Positions 11,411-22,552 of a DNA stretch of 64,000 nt are shown one piece after another; the first letter of the stretch is position 1, and each line of letters opens with the position of its first letter. The position numbers and the translations under genes were made by a program. The notes under the pieces are model-generated. The model ran no database searches and was not told the origin of the DNA. It saw only the letters and a program-made list of their open reading frames with translations. Source of the DNA: Sophora flavescens (taxonomy: Eukaryota > Streptophyta > Magnoliopsida > Fabales > Fabaceae); NCBI GenBank assembly GCA_030762895.1, contig CM061066.1, forward strand, positions 15,247,751 to 15,311,750. The letters are read 5' to 3'.

Positions 11411-11970
11411 GTGATACAAGTGTCATAAAGAGATAAGTGTTTATAATTGAGTGTTTATTTTTATAATTTGTGATGAATTATTTTGATATACCAAATTAAG
11501 TCAATTTTTATATTAGAAATGTACAGTTGAATTTTCGGTAGAAAATTTCAGACGTTTACGGTTTGAGTTTTCGCTGTCAGTTAAGCTCTACTGACCCAAA
11601 AATAATTTTAAAATTTTGAAAATTAAAAAATTTATTTTTCTAACCCAATTATATTTATTTTTATGATTTTAGAAATTATTTACTTTTATATGAATTTTTT
11701 GGGTGAATTTTTTGCGATCGATTTTTACCATTATGTAACAATTGGAACTAGAACGAGCAAGAATTATTAAAATCAGATATTTTACACAGATTTGAGGTGA
11801 CTTGATGAGATTTGAATAGTGATTTCATTCAATGCACACCATCATGATCTTACACCTAATTACTTCTTTCTTTCTTGCAAGAAACCATTACATTATTATA
11901 AAAACACATTTATATTGGAAAAAAATTAAATAAATCCCTCCCTTCTTCACCAAGGCAGCAGCGCCCCTTC

Positions 11971-12016
11971 ACCCCCCCCCCCCCCCCCCGCCCCGCCCCC
12001 CGCCCTCCCCCCTCCC
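11971..12016 (+). repeat. poly-C tract
   Basis: A run of about 20 C is followed by C-rich sequence broken by single G or T. It is highly unusual in this AT-rich LTR and may vary or be mis-sized. Confidence 0.85.
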
Positions 12017-13344
12017 CAAAACCTCCATAAATACTCTCCTCTCATGCCTTGTTTCATTTTTCATCTCTCTCTATACTCACTTGCTCACTTCCTATTTCCT
12101 CCATTATCATACTTAGAATTTTTCGAAGTTCTTCATAATCTTACTCTTGAGAAGGTCCAAACTTTCACATTCTCTTCATCATCAACATCATAAAGGGTAT
12201 AATCTTCCTACTCTACTCTTCAATCTCTTCAAAAACCTATACTTTACTTACATCCATGTTAATGATTTTGTGTTACTAGTTGATTTTATCATGATGCATG
12301 TTTCTAAAACCAATTTATTTGAGCTCATCCTCACCTTTATTATCATCTACTACTATTGCATGTTACAAAAAGATTTTCCAAGGCTGAAATTGATTGGGGT
12401 GGCCGAAACCCTAGTTTGGGAGTTGGGGAAACTTTGTTTCAATTTCTTTAAGAAAGATGTTTACTTGGATCATCATTTTAATTACTTGCATGAGAGAGAT
12501 AGAGTGATTTTATGATTTTCCTTATATTTTATGTTTGCGTGTATGTTTTTGAGGGTCTAGGACCCTCGCATGTTGGTTTTATGGCTTGTGAATGATGCTA
12601 GAGTGAAGATAATAACTTGGTGTGGATGAACATATGTAAAATATAAATCTGGCAGCATGACATATACTTATTTATAAGACCATAAATTTGTATACAAAAC
12701 GTGTTTCTGAAATCTAAATACATAGTTGGAAAGAAGACTTATGGAACTTTAATTTGATATATAATATGTAAGTATTTGAATAAGATTTACGAGGTTAAAA
12801 CACCTCTCAAATTAGAATCAATTTCTGATTGCGAAAATAAGAACCTAGTTGGTTGCATGATGATTTTAAATATGATTTTGAAAGTTAAAAACTTTATAAA
12901 ATTTTCTAGGTTATTAATAAAGTATAACTAAAGTTTTGTTGAAGTTTTAGAATTTTTACATATGTATATAAAGAGAAATATTTCATAAAGTTACAAGTTA
13001 GTAAAATTGGATTTCTGGAAAAATATTGTGCAAACAGAGACAGTGTTTGATTTTTAATAAATTAATGCCTTTGAATTTCTACATGGGTCCAACTGTACTA
13101 TATTGATGTGTGAGTCGGGTACCTTCCATTAAATTTTCAAAAAATTTAAAGGTCTTTTAAGTGGTCATTCACATTTTAAATCCACTGTTGTCCTGGAATT
13201 GCTTTTATAAAAGAGTTCATCATAATTTTGAGTGAAAAATATGATTTTGAAAATAATATCTTTTAACATGATCAAGTAAATATTTTTATATATAATGGAC
13301 TATAAAAAGTGTTAATATAAAGATATAAAAATAGGGGATTAAAG

Positions 13345-13348
<4 letters not shown>

Positions 13349-13425
<77 letters not shown>
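13349..13425 (+). repeat. (TA)n microsatellite
   Basis: Almost pure TA over about 77 bp with one interruption (TCTATA). Confidence 0.95.
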
Positions 13426-13428
<3 letters not shown>

Positions 13429-13842
13429 AGTAAGTCTTGCACAAAATTTAATCCAAGAAATTGTAAAAGATTGAACCATCTCTAGCATCATTGATTTTAG
13501 CCATGGCCAAAACCTATACTTAGAAAGATAAGATTACTTTGTTGTTTTAATTTAAGTCATTTGTTTAATTCTTAGACTTGCGACACGCTGTGAGCAAAGG
13601 AAGTTCGCTCTAGGCAACACGAAAACGAAGATCTTGTCTACTCATCGAATCAGGTAAGGGGAGAAAGCCTGAGGGATAATTATGTTATGATGACTATATG
13701 CCTTGTGTGATTGTTTGATGTGTTTGATCGATATGGTTCTTGATGTGACTGAATTGGTTGGATTTTTGAGTTCATGTTGTGATTGATGATGTACTTGATG
13801 CTTATATGTCTTAATTAATGATTTATGAACATATAGATGATG

Positions 13843-13845
<3 letters not shown>

Positions 13846-13909
<64 letters not shown>
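13846..13909 (+). repeat. (TA)n(TG)n compound microsatellite
   Basis: About 22 TA units pass directly into about 10 TG units. Confidence 0.95.
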
Positions 13910-15801
13910 TGAAGTTGTGTTGTGACTGTTGCATGGAAGCCTAACCACTGGTTAGAGCACAAACAATGAAGATAAAAGCTTTAAGAAAATATTGACAAAG
14001 AGAATCATAAATAAAGTTTTCTTTTAACAAGGTTTTGAAAAAAAGAAAAGTTAAGAAAATTTTGATGATTGGTGAAAACTCTAGAAAAATCAAATTATTT
14101 TTTTTTTGGGAAAGTTGAATTAAAAATTTAAATGATTTTATACAAAAAAAATTAAATTCTTTGAAAATGTTGGAAGAAAATCAAAGTTTATTTTGGAACT
14201 TGAAATGAATTTATTTGGAAATTTTCAAGTGTTTTAGGAAAAATAAGTTTGGAAAATAAAATGGTTTTATGGAAATAAAAATGGATTTTCCAAAAACTTA
14301 AAGTTTTAAACAAAAGGATTTGAAAAGAAAAGTGTGTATTTAAAAGATTTTGTTCAAAAGAAAATGTCCGATAACTTGGATAAGTTATGGAAAGTTTTGG
14401 TTTTTCGTATTTTGTTTTTCACTGAATGAAAATAAGATGAAAAGTGAACCTAGTAACCGAGACGTCGGGGTACTAGAGTTCTGGCACTTGGATCCATGAT
14501 CCGTATCACAACACTGAGGACTGAGTGTCTTATATATGATATTGTGGGCTGTGTGTCCTAGATGCGTTGTTGTGGACTATGTGTCCTACAAACGTTGTGA
14601 CAAACGTGGGAAAAAGAAGTAAAAAGGGGTAAAGACTGTTTTTTCTACCACCACAAAGTTACGGGCTAGTGCACTAGTTTAGGACTGTTGTGATTGGACA
14701 CTCGGACCTTAATATCCTGTGTTGATATTAAAAGCTTTAAGACATTTAAAAGTCACGGAAGGTCGTGAGATTTGAACCTCGACAAGGGAAGAATGAAGCA
14801 CAAAGAAAAGCCGTGGAAATAAAAGATTTTACATGCATTAATGTTTTTGGCAGACGTGCCAATTAATCCGGATATCTTGATAAACGAGGTATTCGTGACG
14901 GTGTTATCCGAATATCTTGGTAGACGTACGGGGTATTCGAGACGGTGTTATTCCGGATAACTTGGTGCACGAGGTATTCGAGACGGTGTGCCTTTGTGGC
15001 AATTTGAGCCCGTGTGGAAATCGAGCCTGATCAGCTCATTGTTTTTCAAAAACTGCATGGTGAAGGGATCTCCAAAGATTAAGAGAGACTGATGAAATAT
15101 AGAAGTGCCATGTTTTCAAAAACGACGATGATTGATGATGGATGTAATTATTTTTTTGAGAAATTATATGTTGAACATGAATATTTGTATGTACTTGTTG
15201 CTCTGTGTTCGGGTATTTTAGTCGTCATAATACATCCATATATTGTATCTCACCCTTACAATATATCAGGTCTTCCTGGCCCTTTTCTGCGGTACTTTAT
15301 TACACGAGGACAAGTGGTGTCTAGAAGTTCCTAACCTCACTTAAGGATAGTACTCCTGATCCTTGAAGAGGTTGGTGAGAATTTTATGGTGAGAACTACA
15401 GAGTTCTTTCCAGTAGTTGTCTTTTAGATCGACCAGCTTAGGGTGTTTCCTTTGGGACGGGTATTTTAAGAAACTTATTATAGGTGATTTTGAAGAACTT
15501 TGTAATGATCTCATAAATTTAAGTATGAAAGACTGTTTCATGGAAGTTTTATGTTGAAATATTTTGATTTATAAATGAACCTAGTTGTTGTGTGTTATTA
15601 AGTATGGTATGATTTTACTTTTGTGTTGTCTGCATAAATTTTTTTACTCCGCAAAAAAGAAAAAGAAAACAAATTGTACCCCCATATTTTCAGATTTATG
15701 AAAAATAATAGTAGTTTTTCCAAAAGCAACCAGTAAACTTTCTTTTAATTTATTTCCGCATGTGTTTAGGAAGTAATGCCCGAGGGGGGTGTTACAAAGT
15801 T

Positions 15802-16074
15802 GCACCAAAGAAGGGCAAGTCAATTGCTCTGAAAGCTGATCAAAAGTCACAAAAAGCTTCCAAGGCTCTAAAGGCAGACGAGTCATCCAGTGATGTTGAC
15901 TTGTCTGAACTTGAAGATTCTGAAAGTGATGAAGAATTGTCACTCCTAACCAGGAAGATAAAGCTTCTCCTACAGAAAAAGAAGTTCAAAAAGGATAAGC
16001 CATTCAGAAGGTTAAACAAGGACAAGAACTTCAAAGAATCCACTTCAGCAGACAAGAGTTCAATTGTCTGCTAC
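15802..16074 (+). pseudogene. COP1 gag, second part, cut before the zinc knuckle
   Basis: The frame continues in phase from 11115. It has a Lys-rich block (APKKGKSIALKAD), an acidic Ser-rich block (ADESSSDVDLSELEDSE), then basic residues (LLLQKKKFKKDK) and NKDKNFKESTSADKSS, ending at VCY, the first residues of the expected CCHC knuckle. The OGR1 LTR starts at 16075 within the knuckle codons. The rest of gag, the protease and most of the integrase of COP1 are absent from the window. Confidence 0.8.
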
Positions 16075-18336
16075 TGTCGTGACCGTCCCGTCCGGGAGCC
16101 GCGAAAAGAGGGTTTGAACAGAGGAGCCGCCACCAAAATTTTTATTGTGGGAAAACCTTGGAAAACCCATTTATTTTAAGGAAACGGGTCTTAAAAAAGA
16201 TAGAAATTTGAGTTCGGGAGTCGGTTACGAGTAGGGAAAGTGTTAGCACCCTACATCGCCCGTTTAAAAAACGGTACCTCAAGTTAATTGTGCAAAATAA
16301 TTGTAATAACCTTTGAAAATATTTATTTTACCCCACTTTTAAAATGATAAAAAAATATAAATACAACAAAAGGGAAAATTAAATTTTATCTTGCCAGAAT
16401 GATTGATTCTGCTCCTACGTATTCCCAGGTATGATGAGAAACTCAAAGCCACGTAGTTATTATCGAAAATGTTTGAGTGGTTGATTGATTTTAATTTTAA
16501 AAAAATATTTTTTATTTTTTATGAAGAAGGATTTTATTTCAAAATGTATTCACTCTTGCACAAGGTTCAAGATAGCGATGCTATACGATAACTCTTACAA
16601 TTCATATGCCACTAGAGGATGAGAAATTCATACATCAATGTCGCATATTGTTGTGTGAATAAAAAAAGATTTATTTTTAAAGGATTTTATTTTTATTTTG
16701 TCATTTCTAATTTTAAGTAATTTCATAGCTTAGCATCCTTTTTTGAAAGAACTTGGCCTAACCAGTTAGCCCACAAACTCCAACCCAAGACCAATACAAA
16801 GCTAAGTAAAAAAAAATGAAACAAACAACTAAAATAAAACAAAAATTATATATTGTTTCAAAAAAGAAGCCAAACACAACCAGATGAAGGGAAAAGAAAG
16901 AAACCCAAACGTGACTGAGAGGAGCAAAACGTGAATGGGTCACGACGGCAACAAGTAGGGAGGCGACTAGTCATGCAGTGGCGGTGTGACTCGACGCGTT
17001 CAGAGAGGCGGAGGTCACGCGGCGGAGATGGGCAGCAAGCACGGAAGTAGAGGGCGAAGATGTGTGGGTTCTGTTGTGGATCCCAGATCTGTGGCTCGCG
17101 ACGGTGACGACGGCGGAGTCTGGTTTGGTACGGTTCTGTGGTCCCGAGCGGCGCCCGACAGAGCAGCGACGGTGTTGTGGTGGTCATCGCAGTGGATGGC
17201 GGAAGTGGCAGAGATGGCGATGGTGAGGTCCTGTGATTCTGGTTAGTGATGACAGAGAAGGGTAGGACGTGTGGTGGCGGTGTTGTCGTGGCGGAACTGG
17301 TTGTGTATGGTGACTGGATGACATAGTAGGGCAGGGGTTGAGCGGCTTTGTGCTGATCTGGTTCAGAAGGATGGCAGCGGTTTACGGGTCTCGGTGGTGC
17401 GGTTTGTGTGCGGTGACGACGGCGACTGGCGAGTAAGATTGCGGAGCACGGTGGAGGAACTTGGGATGAAGTTTTGTTATGTTTTTTTTTATTCTTGGTT
17501 TTTATTGTGAAAGGGATTATGGTGAAGGGATTGTTGTAAATGGGTCTGTTTTGATTTATTTTTGGTAAGGGATATGAAGATGATATGGTGTTTGGCTATG
17601 GAGGGAGGTTGGCTAGGCAGAGATGTTGAAAATGAATGGAGAAAGTGGTCCTGTTTTTGGGTTGATGAGGGAAGAAGATGATTTTCTTTTTTGGTCCAGG
17701 AATAAGCCCCCTTGCTCTATCTCTGTTGTCATTTATATACTGATAGCAAGATTAAAAAAAAAAAAAGGAAACCCAATGATCCTCTGCTTTGATTACATTG
17801 GATAGTCTTTTTCTCATTTCCAATCTCGTTGATTTTGTATCTAATATATCTTGCTTTGTGCTGCCATTTTCCTTTCTTGTATTTAGTCTATTTTGGCTCT
17901 TTGACTGTTATTGACCTTGCTGATGCTGCATGAGAGATAAGGAGTAGCTGGATGATATTTTCCCTTTTCATGCTTGGATTTCAAATTCTCATCCTTTGCA
18001 AATTTAACAAAGCTTAACTTAGCCTTTGGTTCTGAGACAAATTAAAATTTTTTGTCTCTTACCCATTGTCCCACTATTGCAACGAGGAACTCTCTCTTTT
18101 TTTATTTATTTTTTTTAAATATATTTTTTTAATGATAGGAAGATTATATTTATTTGTTATTTTTCTTTTATTTTTTCTTTTTTTTTACTGGGCTTTGGGC
18201 TAAAGAACACAGGCTAGGAAGATGGATTTTTATTTTTGCAATTTTTGGTCTTTTATCCTCTTTTTTTTTTCATTTTAAATTTTAATCAAATAAAATAAAG
18301 TAAAACATAGCATCTGGACAAAATTGGGTAGTCACA
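16075..18336 (-). mobile_element. OGR1 (Ogre/Tat lineage) 3' LTR
   Basis: On the minus strand it starts TGTGACTACCC at 18336 and ends GGTCACGACA at 16075, so it has TG..CA ends. A purine-rich GTAAAGAGGGGCAGC lies just upstream on the minus strand (18337-18351), which makes this the 3' LTR of a minus-strand element. It is about 2.26 kb. SL3 (25791-28083) is a diverged LTR of the same type in opposite orientation. The left flank GCTAC lies in COP1 gag; its duplicate is lost with the truncated right side. Confidence 0.8.
16925..17460 (-). other. GC-rich, CpG-rich island in the OGR1 LTR
   Basis: Base composition changes sharply to GC with many CG dinucleotides. On the element sense strand it lies about 0.9-1.4 kb from the LTR start and is C-rich. 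SL3 has a comparable island at the same relative place (26585-27110). An open frame on the sense strand (16858-17187) is Arg/Ser/Pro-rich and unrecognised; I do not call it a gene. Confidence 0.6.
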
Positions 18337-18352
18337 GCTGCCCCTCTTTACT
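18337..18352 (-). promoter_or_regulatory. OGR1 polypurine tract
   Basis: Minus strand AGTAAAGAGGGGCAGC abuts the LTR start TGTGACTACC. This is where plus-strand DNA synthesis of the element would be primed. The same tract is present beside the OGR2 LTR at 37176-37190. Confidence 0.75.
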
Positions 18353-18489
18353 TGCTTCTTATTAGATAATAGGTGTAACCAAAGTTAGCATATTATCGTT
18401 ATAACAAATGAGTAAAGACGTGAATTTCAATTTTGTCCGGAGTACACTGACAAACAAAAGACCTGCGACTACAAAGCTACTTTCAACAA

Positions 18490-19130
18490 ACAACCAGTGG
18501 GTTGGATTGCCCATTGAGGTTTACACATAAAAAGCTTGCAGGGTGGATTACCTGCTGTGCTTAAAAACGAGGATAAATAACTTACACGGAGGATCGCCTG
18601 TCAGAGGCTCGAATAAAAAGATAAAGAGCTTACGGGGTGGATTGCCCGTCGGAAGCTCGAACAAAAAGAACTTATGGGGTGGATTGCCCGTCAGAAGCTC
18701 AGACAAAAAGATAAAAGAGCTTACGGGGTGGATTGCCTGTGAGAAGCTCGAACTGAAAGATAAAAAAAAGCTTACGAGGTGGATTACCCGTTAGAATCTC
18801 GAACAGAGAGATAAAAGAGCTTAAGGGGTGGATTTCCCATCAGAAGCTCGAATAGAAAGATAAAAAAGAGCTTACGGGATAGAATGCCCGTCAGAAAAAT
18901 GCTTACAGGGTAGATTGCCTGTCAGAAAAAGCTTACGGGATGGATTACCCGTCAGAAGCTCGAACTGAAAGATAAAAGAGCTTAAGGGGTGAATTGCCCG
19001 TCAAAGCTCGAACAGAAAGATAAATGAGCTTACAAGATGGATTTCCCGTGAAAAGCTCGAACATAAAGATAAAAAGAGCCTACAGGGTGGATTACCCGTC
19101 AGAAGCTCGAACGGATAGATAAAAGCTTGT
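18490..19130 (-). repeat. tandem repeats in the OGR1 3' untranslated region, about 50-bp unit
   Basis: About a dozen units of the form GAGCTTACGGGGTGGATTG / CCCGTCAGAAGCTCGAAC / AGAAAGATAAAA, variable in length and sequence. They lie between the polymerase and the polypurine tract of the element, the place where Ogre/Tat elements are known to carry hypervariable tandem arrays. OGR2 has a second array at 37330-37900. Confidence 0.85.
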
Positions 19131-19327
19131 GAGGCCATATAGGAAATGCAATATATGAATGTTGGTTTTGCTTACTGATGACAGTGCGAAAACATCAAAT
19201 AACTAACTTTCAATTCACAGAATGAATGCTGATGATGAGAACCCTTATTAATTTTGGGCAGGATGCAATAGATACTTTTGATGAAATTATTTCCTCTTTG
19301 CTGTGTCTTTTTGTTGTTGGCTCCTTG

Positions 19328-19455
19328 ACCCCTTAAAAGAATCGATCACAGTTAGTCTTGAGAATGAACTAAAACAAGTCCCATATTATCAGAGAAAAGA
19401 TATCATGTACTTTTATTTTCTGATGATAGACGTTCTTGATGATAATTATCCCAAT
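19328..19455 (-). repeat. left copy of a 128-bp direct duplication flanking NA1
   Basis: This OGR1 3'-UTR stretch (from ACCCCTTAAAAG to TTATCCCAAT) is repeated at 24825-24952 with about three mismatches and equal length. NA1 lies exactly between the copies. OGR2 has the same stretch once (38091-38217). Confidence 0.9.
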
Positions 19456-19456
19456 C

Positions 19457-20905
19457 TGGGCAAGTATACCCAGTCGTGCAAGTAATACGGTGGTGAGACC
19501 GGTTATCGTATCCACGGGGATTGGATGTCAATTACCAATTCACAAACTCAGCAACTATCTAGACTATGAAGAGAAATCAAAACAAACAAAAGAAAAGGAA
19601 AAGTTCTTTGAGGATTTCTATCGAACACTTGGAGTGCGAAAGGGATATGTTGGGACTAGACTTCACCAAACCTTTGTCTCATGTACTACCAGGACTAGAT
19701 ACCTCCCATTCATGCTTCAAATATTAAAATCAATCCACTAAATTACTCAAGCCCCGATTCCTCGGATGGCAAGAGCCTAAATCCACTAATAGACCCTAAT
19801 TCCTTAGGTAGCCTAGATTAATGAATTCACATTAGGATTAAGGATAACGCGATTACTAGTAAACCAAACTCCATTCCTAGATGCAAGGGTTACTAGGTGA
19901 TTAAATTCAATTCTGGTTCTAATACGAATTTCCTAATTGCATATCAAAACACAAATCGAGTCTTGGGGTTGCTAGCCACAACAAGCATTAAGCATGGAAA
20001 ACTAATCACTAATACGAAGGCATGAACACAGAATAATCAGTCAAGATAAATACATAAAAATCAGTTTGATTACATATAATCCCAGCAAATGGATTTAACT
20101 ACTCATAAAAGAGAAAACCAAACCAGAAAAGCAGTAGAGAAAGGAAGAAAGGGAGAACTCCATTGAAGCTTCCCACTGTCGTCACAACAACCCCCTAACT
20201 CAGCTCCCTTTTAGGGTTGGAACCCTAGTCCTGCCGCATCCTCCAAGTGCCTCCAAGTTCCCCCTCCAAAAACTCTCCAAAAAAACTCCAAAAACTCTCT
20301 CATTCTGCCCTAAGACAGCAATTTATACCCATCAGACTCTGCGTGCGCTCGCGAGGCGAATGTTAAAAATATGGTCTTCAGAGATTGGGTTTCTCACGAG
20401 GCAAGAGTGGCTCGCGAGGCGAGGCAGTGAGATTCTTCTCAAATATGCCCGTGATGAGTGTCAGGGCCTGGGCGTGATGGCTTCTGGTCCTCAGGCACAC
20501 GAGGCGAGACATGGTTCGCGTGGCGAGACTGAAATGGTTGCATTCTCTGGCATAGTCAGTCTTCAGTCTCGCGAGGCGAGTAGCCTCTCGCGGGGCGAGC
20601 ATTTCCTGTGACAGCTTCTGGCTTTTGCCTTCTGCTCTGCTTGATCATGGTCGTGATGGTCATCACGGCCAGGCCGTGATGGGCTCTGTTTGGCTCATAT
20701 TCTTCACTTTTCAAGCTCTGTTTCATCCAGGCTCCATCATGGCTGATTTTGATCATTTTTACATTAATTCCTGCAAAACAACACCAAGAAACCGCTTCAC
20801 CCGTTCCAAGGGAAAATCTAACTAAAATCAAATAAAGAATGCCTAATCTATATGAAAAATGCATGCAAAAGTGTACAGAAAACATGATGTAAAATCACAC
20901 TATCA
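19457..20905 (-). mobile_element. NA1 3' LTR (non-autonomous LTR element), end truncated
   Basis: It matches the right LTR (23346-24824) closely throughout. On the minus strand it starts TGATAGTGTG at 20905. The outer end lacks about 12 bases present in the other copy, and the CAACA terminus is gone. It carries CTCGCGAGGCGAG words near 20347-20615 and ATCACGGCC words at 20645-20690. There is no coding capacity. Confidence 0.85.
20340..20690 (-). repeat. GC-rich palindromic word cluster in the NA1 3' LTR
   Basis: Words based on CTCGCGAGGCGAG occur about six times, several with single changes (for example TTCGCGTGGCGAG). They are followed by a block with GTCGTGATGGTCATCACGG and AGGCCGTGATGGG. 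The right LTR holds the same cluster at 24241-24605. Confidence 0.85.
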
Positions 20906-20945
20906 AATCACCCCAAGCTTATTCAATTGCTTGTCCTCAAGCAAT
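20906..20945 (-). promoter_or_regulatory. NA1 polypurine tract with adjacent hairpin
   Basis: On the minus strand a perfect 8-bp stem, ATTGCTTG / CAAGCAAT with loop AGGA (20926-20945), is followed by AAGCTTGGGGTGATT directly before the LTR. NA2 has the same arrangement at 56472-56510. Confidence 0.75.
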
Positions 20946-22552
20946 CACTAAGGCCAGAAGAGATATATAATCAAAGCATGGATAGTGAACCCAGAACCCG
21001 AGTAAATAATCCAATAAATAGGCATTTCAAATAATTCAGCAAGAGACAATTAGTTTAAGTCCAATTAGACGCTTAGGTTCCCTAGACTCATATTCTCACT
21101 GATTTGGGTACACTTTCTCAACTGAAGATCACCTCAAGCTTATTCATTTGCTTGGCTCTCTTTTTCACCTCACTCAAGTGTTAGGGATATATGACAATTT
21201 GCTCCATTTTCCTCAAGGAATGAATTCTACCATAGGCTTGACTATCAACCAAATCTCTACTTTATTAATGAAAACAATTAAGAATCAAGAGGTCTTTTGC
21301 TTTGGTTGTAACGTGGCCATGGGACTAATCGTTAGGTGGGGAAATCAAGAAAAGGAAATTTCAAAAGGCTATACAAACTATCAAGCATTGCAAAACATGA
21401 CCTTCTAAAATACCTTTTTGGGTTTTGATTTACTTTTCCACCTTTCTTCCTTTCTTTTGTTTTATTTCTCATTTCTTTTTGTCATCCCCTTCTCTATATA
21501 TTTTTCTTTTTCTTTTGTTTTTCTTTTGCTTGGAGAAGGGGAGATATTTCAACTCAAGAGAAATATTTTTCTGATTCTTTCATCCCAAACTTTTTTCAAC
21601 TACCTTTTTACCCTTTTTTAATACTTTAGAAGGTCCCATCAAGCATCATTCAACAATATATTTCAAGGTACCAAGAAAAGTATTTTATTTTTATGTAAGC
21701 TCAAAATTGGGCAACTAAGGGGTAGCACTTCATCAATCAAAGCTCAGAAGGCTAGAAAAATACCTAGTGCCTCAATCATTTTCAAAAAATGTTTTCAAAA
21801 ATTTTTAAGCTTCAAAACGGTTTCTAGTCAAGTTCTAGAGAAATACAATCCAAGAGGAATAACACTCTATCACAAAGAATGGGGTAGATTTAGTGAGTAC
21901 CCCTTTGGCTCAAAATCTCACATTTTAGTAGTTAAAAAATCAATGAGAATCACAAATCTATGAAACCATATGCTAATTATCAACTATCACAGATCATCTC
22001 AAGCATTTTTATTTGCAGCCTTATCACAAGAATGAAAAAAAAATTGGGTTCAACAATTCACTATCTCAATTTATTTGGCACTCAGTTTTCACAATTTGGA
22101 TGCAAAATATAAACAAGGGCAATCTAATTGTGTGATCGTGCAAACTATCATGCAAAACTATATGAATGCAACATGAAAAATGCAAATGCAAAATAACCCT
22201 ACCCCAAGCTTAAGAATTTACATTGTCCCCAATGTAAACAATCAAGTTAGAGAGAGGAGAAAAATTGGAACGACTTACTGAGGCGGTAGCGGGTGCTGGT
22301 TCACATGCCTAGTCAGAAACTTGCTTGGGAAATGCATCACGGTCGTGATGGGTGCTGACTTTGCTTTTTCTTGTCTTCTTGCTCTTCCTTCCTTCTTTCC
22401 CTGAAATCACTTGGCAATTTTATTAGTAAAAGAAAACTCTGGATCTTCTCAAATTATTCAAGAGTTAAAAAGTCAAAAACAAAAGGAAAAAGGAAAGGAA
22501 AACTTGGGTTGCCTCCCAATAAGCGCTTCTTTGACGTCACTAGCTTGACGTC
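20946..22552 (-). other. NA1 internal region downstream of its ORF, non-coding
   Basis: No protein-like frame occurs on the minus strand. It is A/T-rich with a pyrimidine-rich stretch (21430-21620). A second hairpin plus AAGCTTGGGGT module lies at 22201-22235, stem ACATTG / CAATGT with loop GGGA on the minus strand. It holds no reverse transcriptase, integrase or RNase H. Confidence 0.7.

Larger units (their letters stand above)
11116..15796 (+). mobile_element. SL1: 4.7-kb solo LTR
   Basis: It begins TGTGACGCCCC and ends GGGTGTTACA, with perfect 5-bp duplications AAGTT on both sides (11111-11115, 15797-15801) inside the COP1 gag frame. It resembles SL4: both have CACTGAATGAAAA followed by a GAGACGTCG block, a series of GTGTGTCCTA-like phrases, and an AAGTAATGCCC end. 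The TGTAACACC-like terminus resembles Tekay LTRs, but the family is not certain. Strand is assigned by that analogy. Open frames inside (for example 12147-12515) are not protein-like. Confidence 0.85.

Noticed and set aside
12147..12515. 122-codon open frame
   Set aside because: It lies inside the SL1 solo LTR, with low-complexity hydrophobic content and no motif.
16075..18336. Reading this LTR as plus-strand because it begins TGTCGTGACC
   Set aside because: The minus strand also has TG..CA ends, a polypurine tract abuts its 18336 end, and the Ogre coding order is minus-strand.
18490..19130. Regularly spaced repeats reminiscent of a CRISPR array
   Set aside because: Units are contiguous without unique spacers, the DNA is plant nuclear, and the place is an Ogre 3' UTR.
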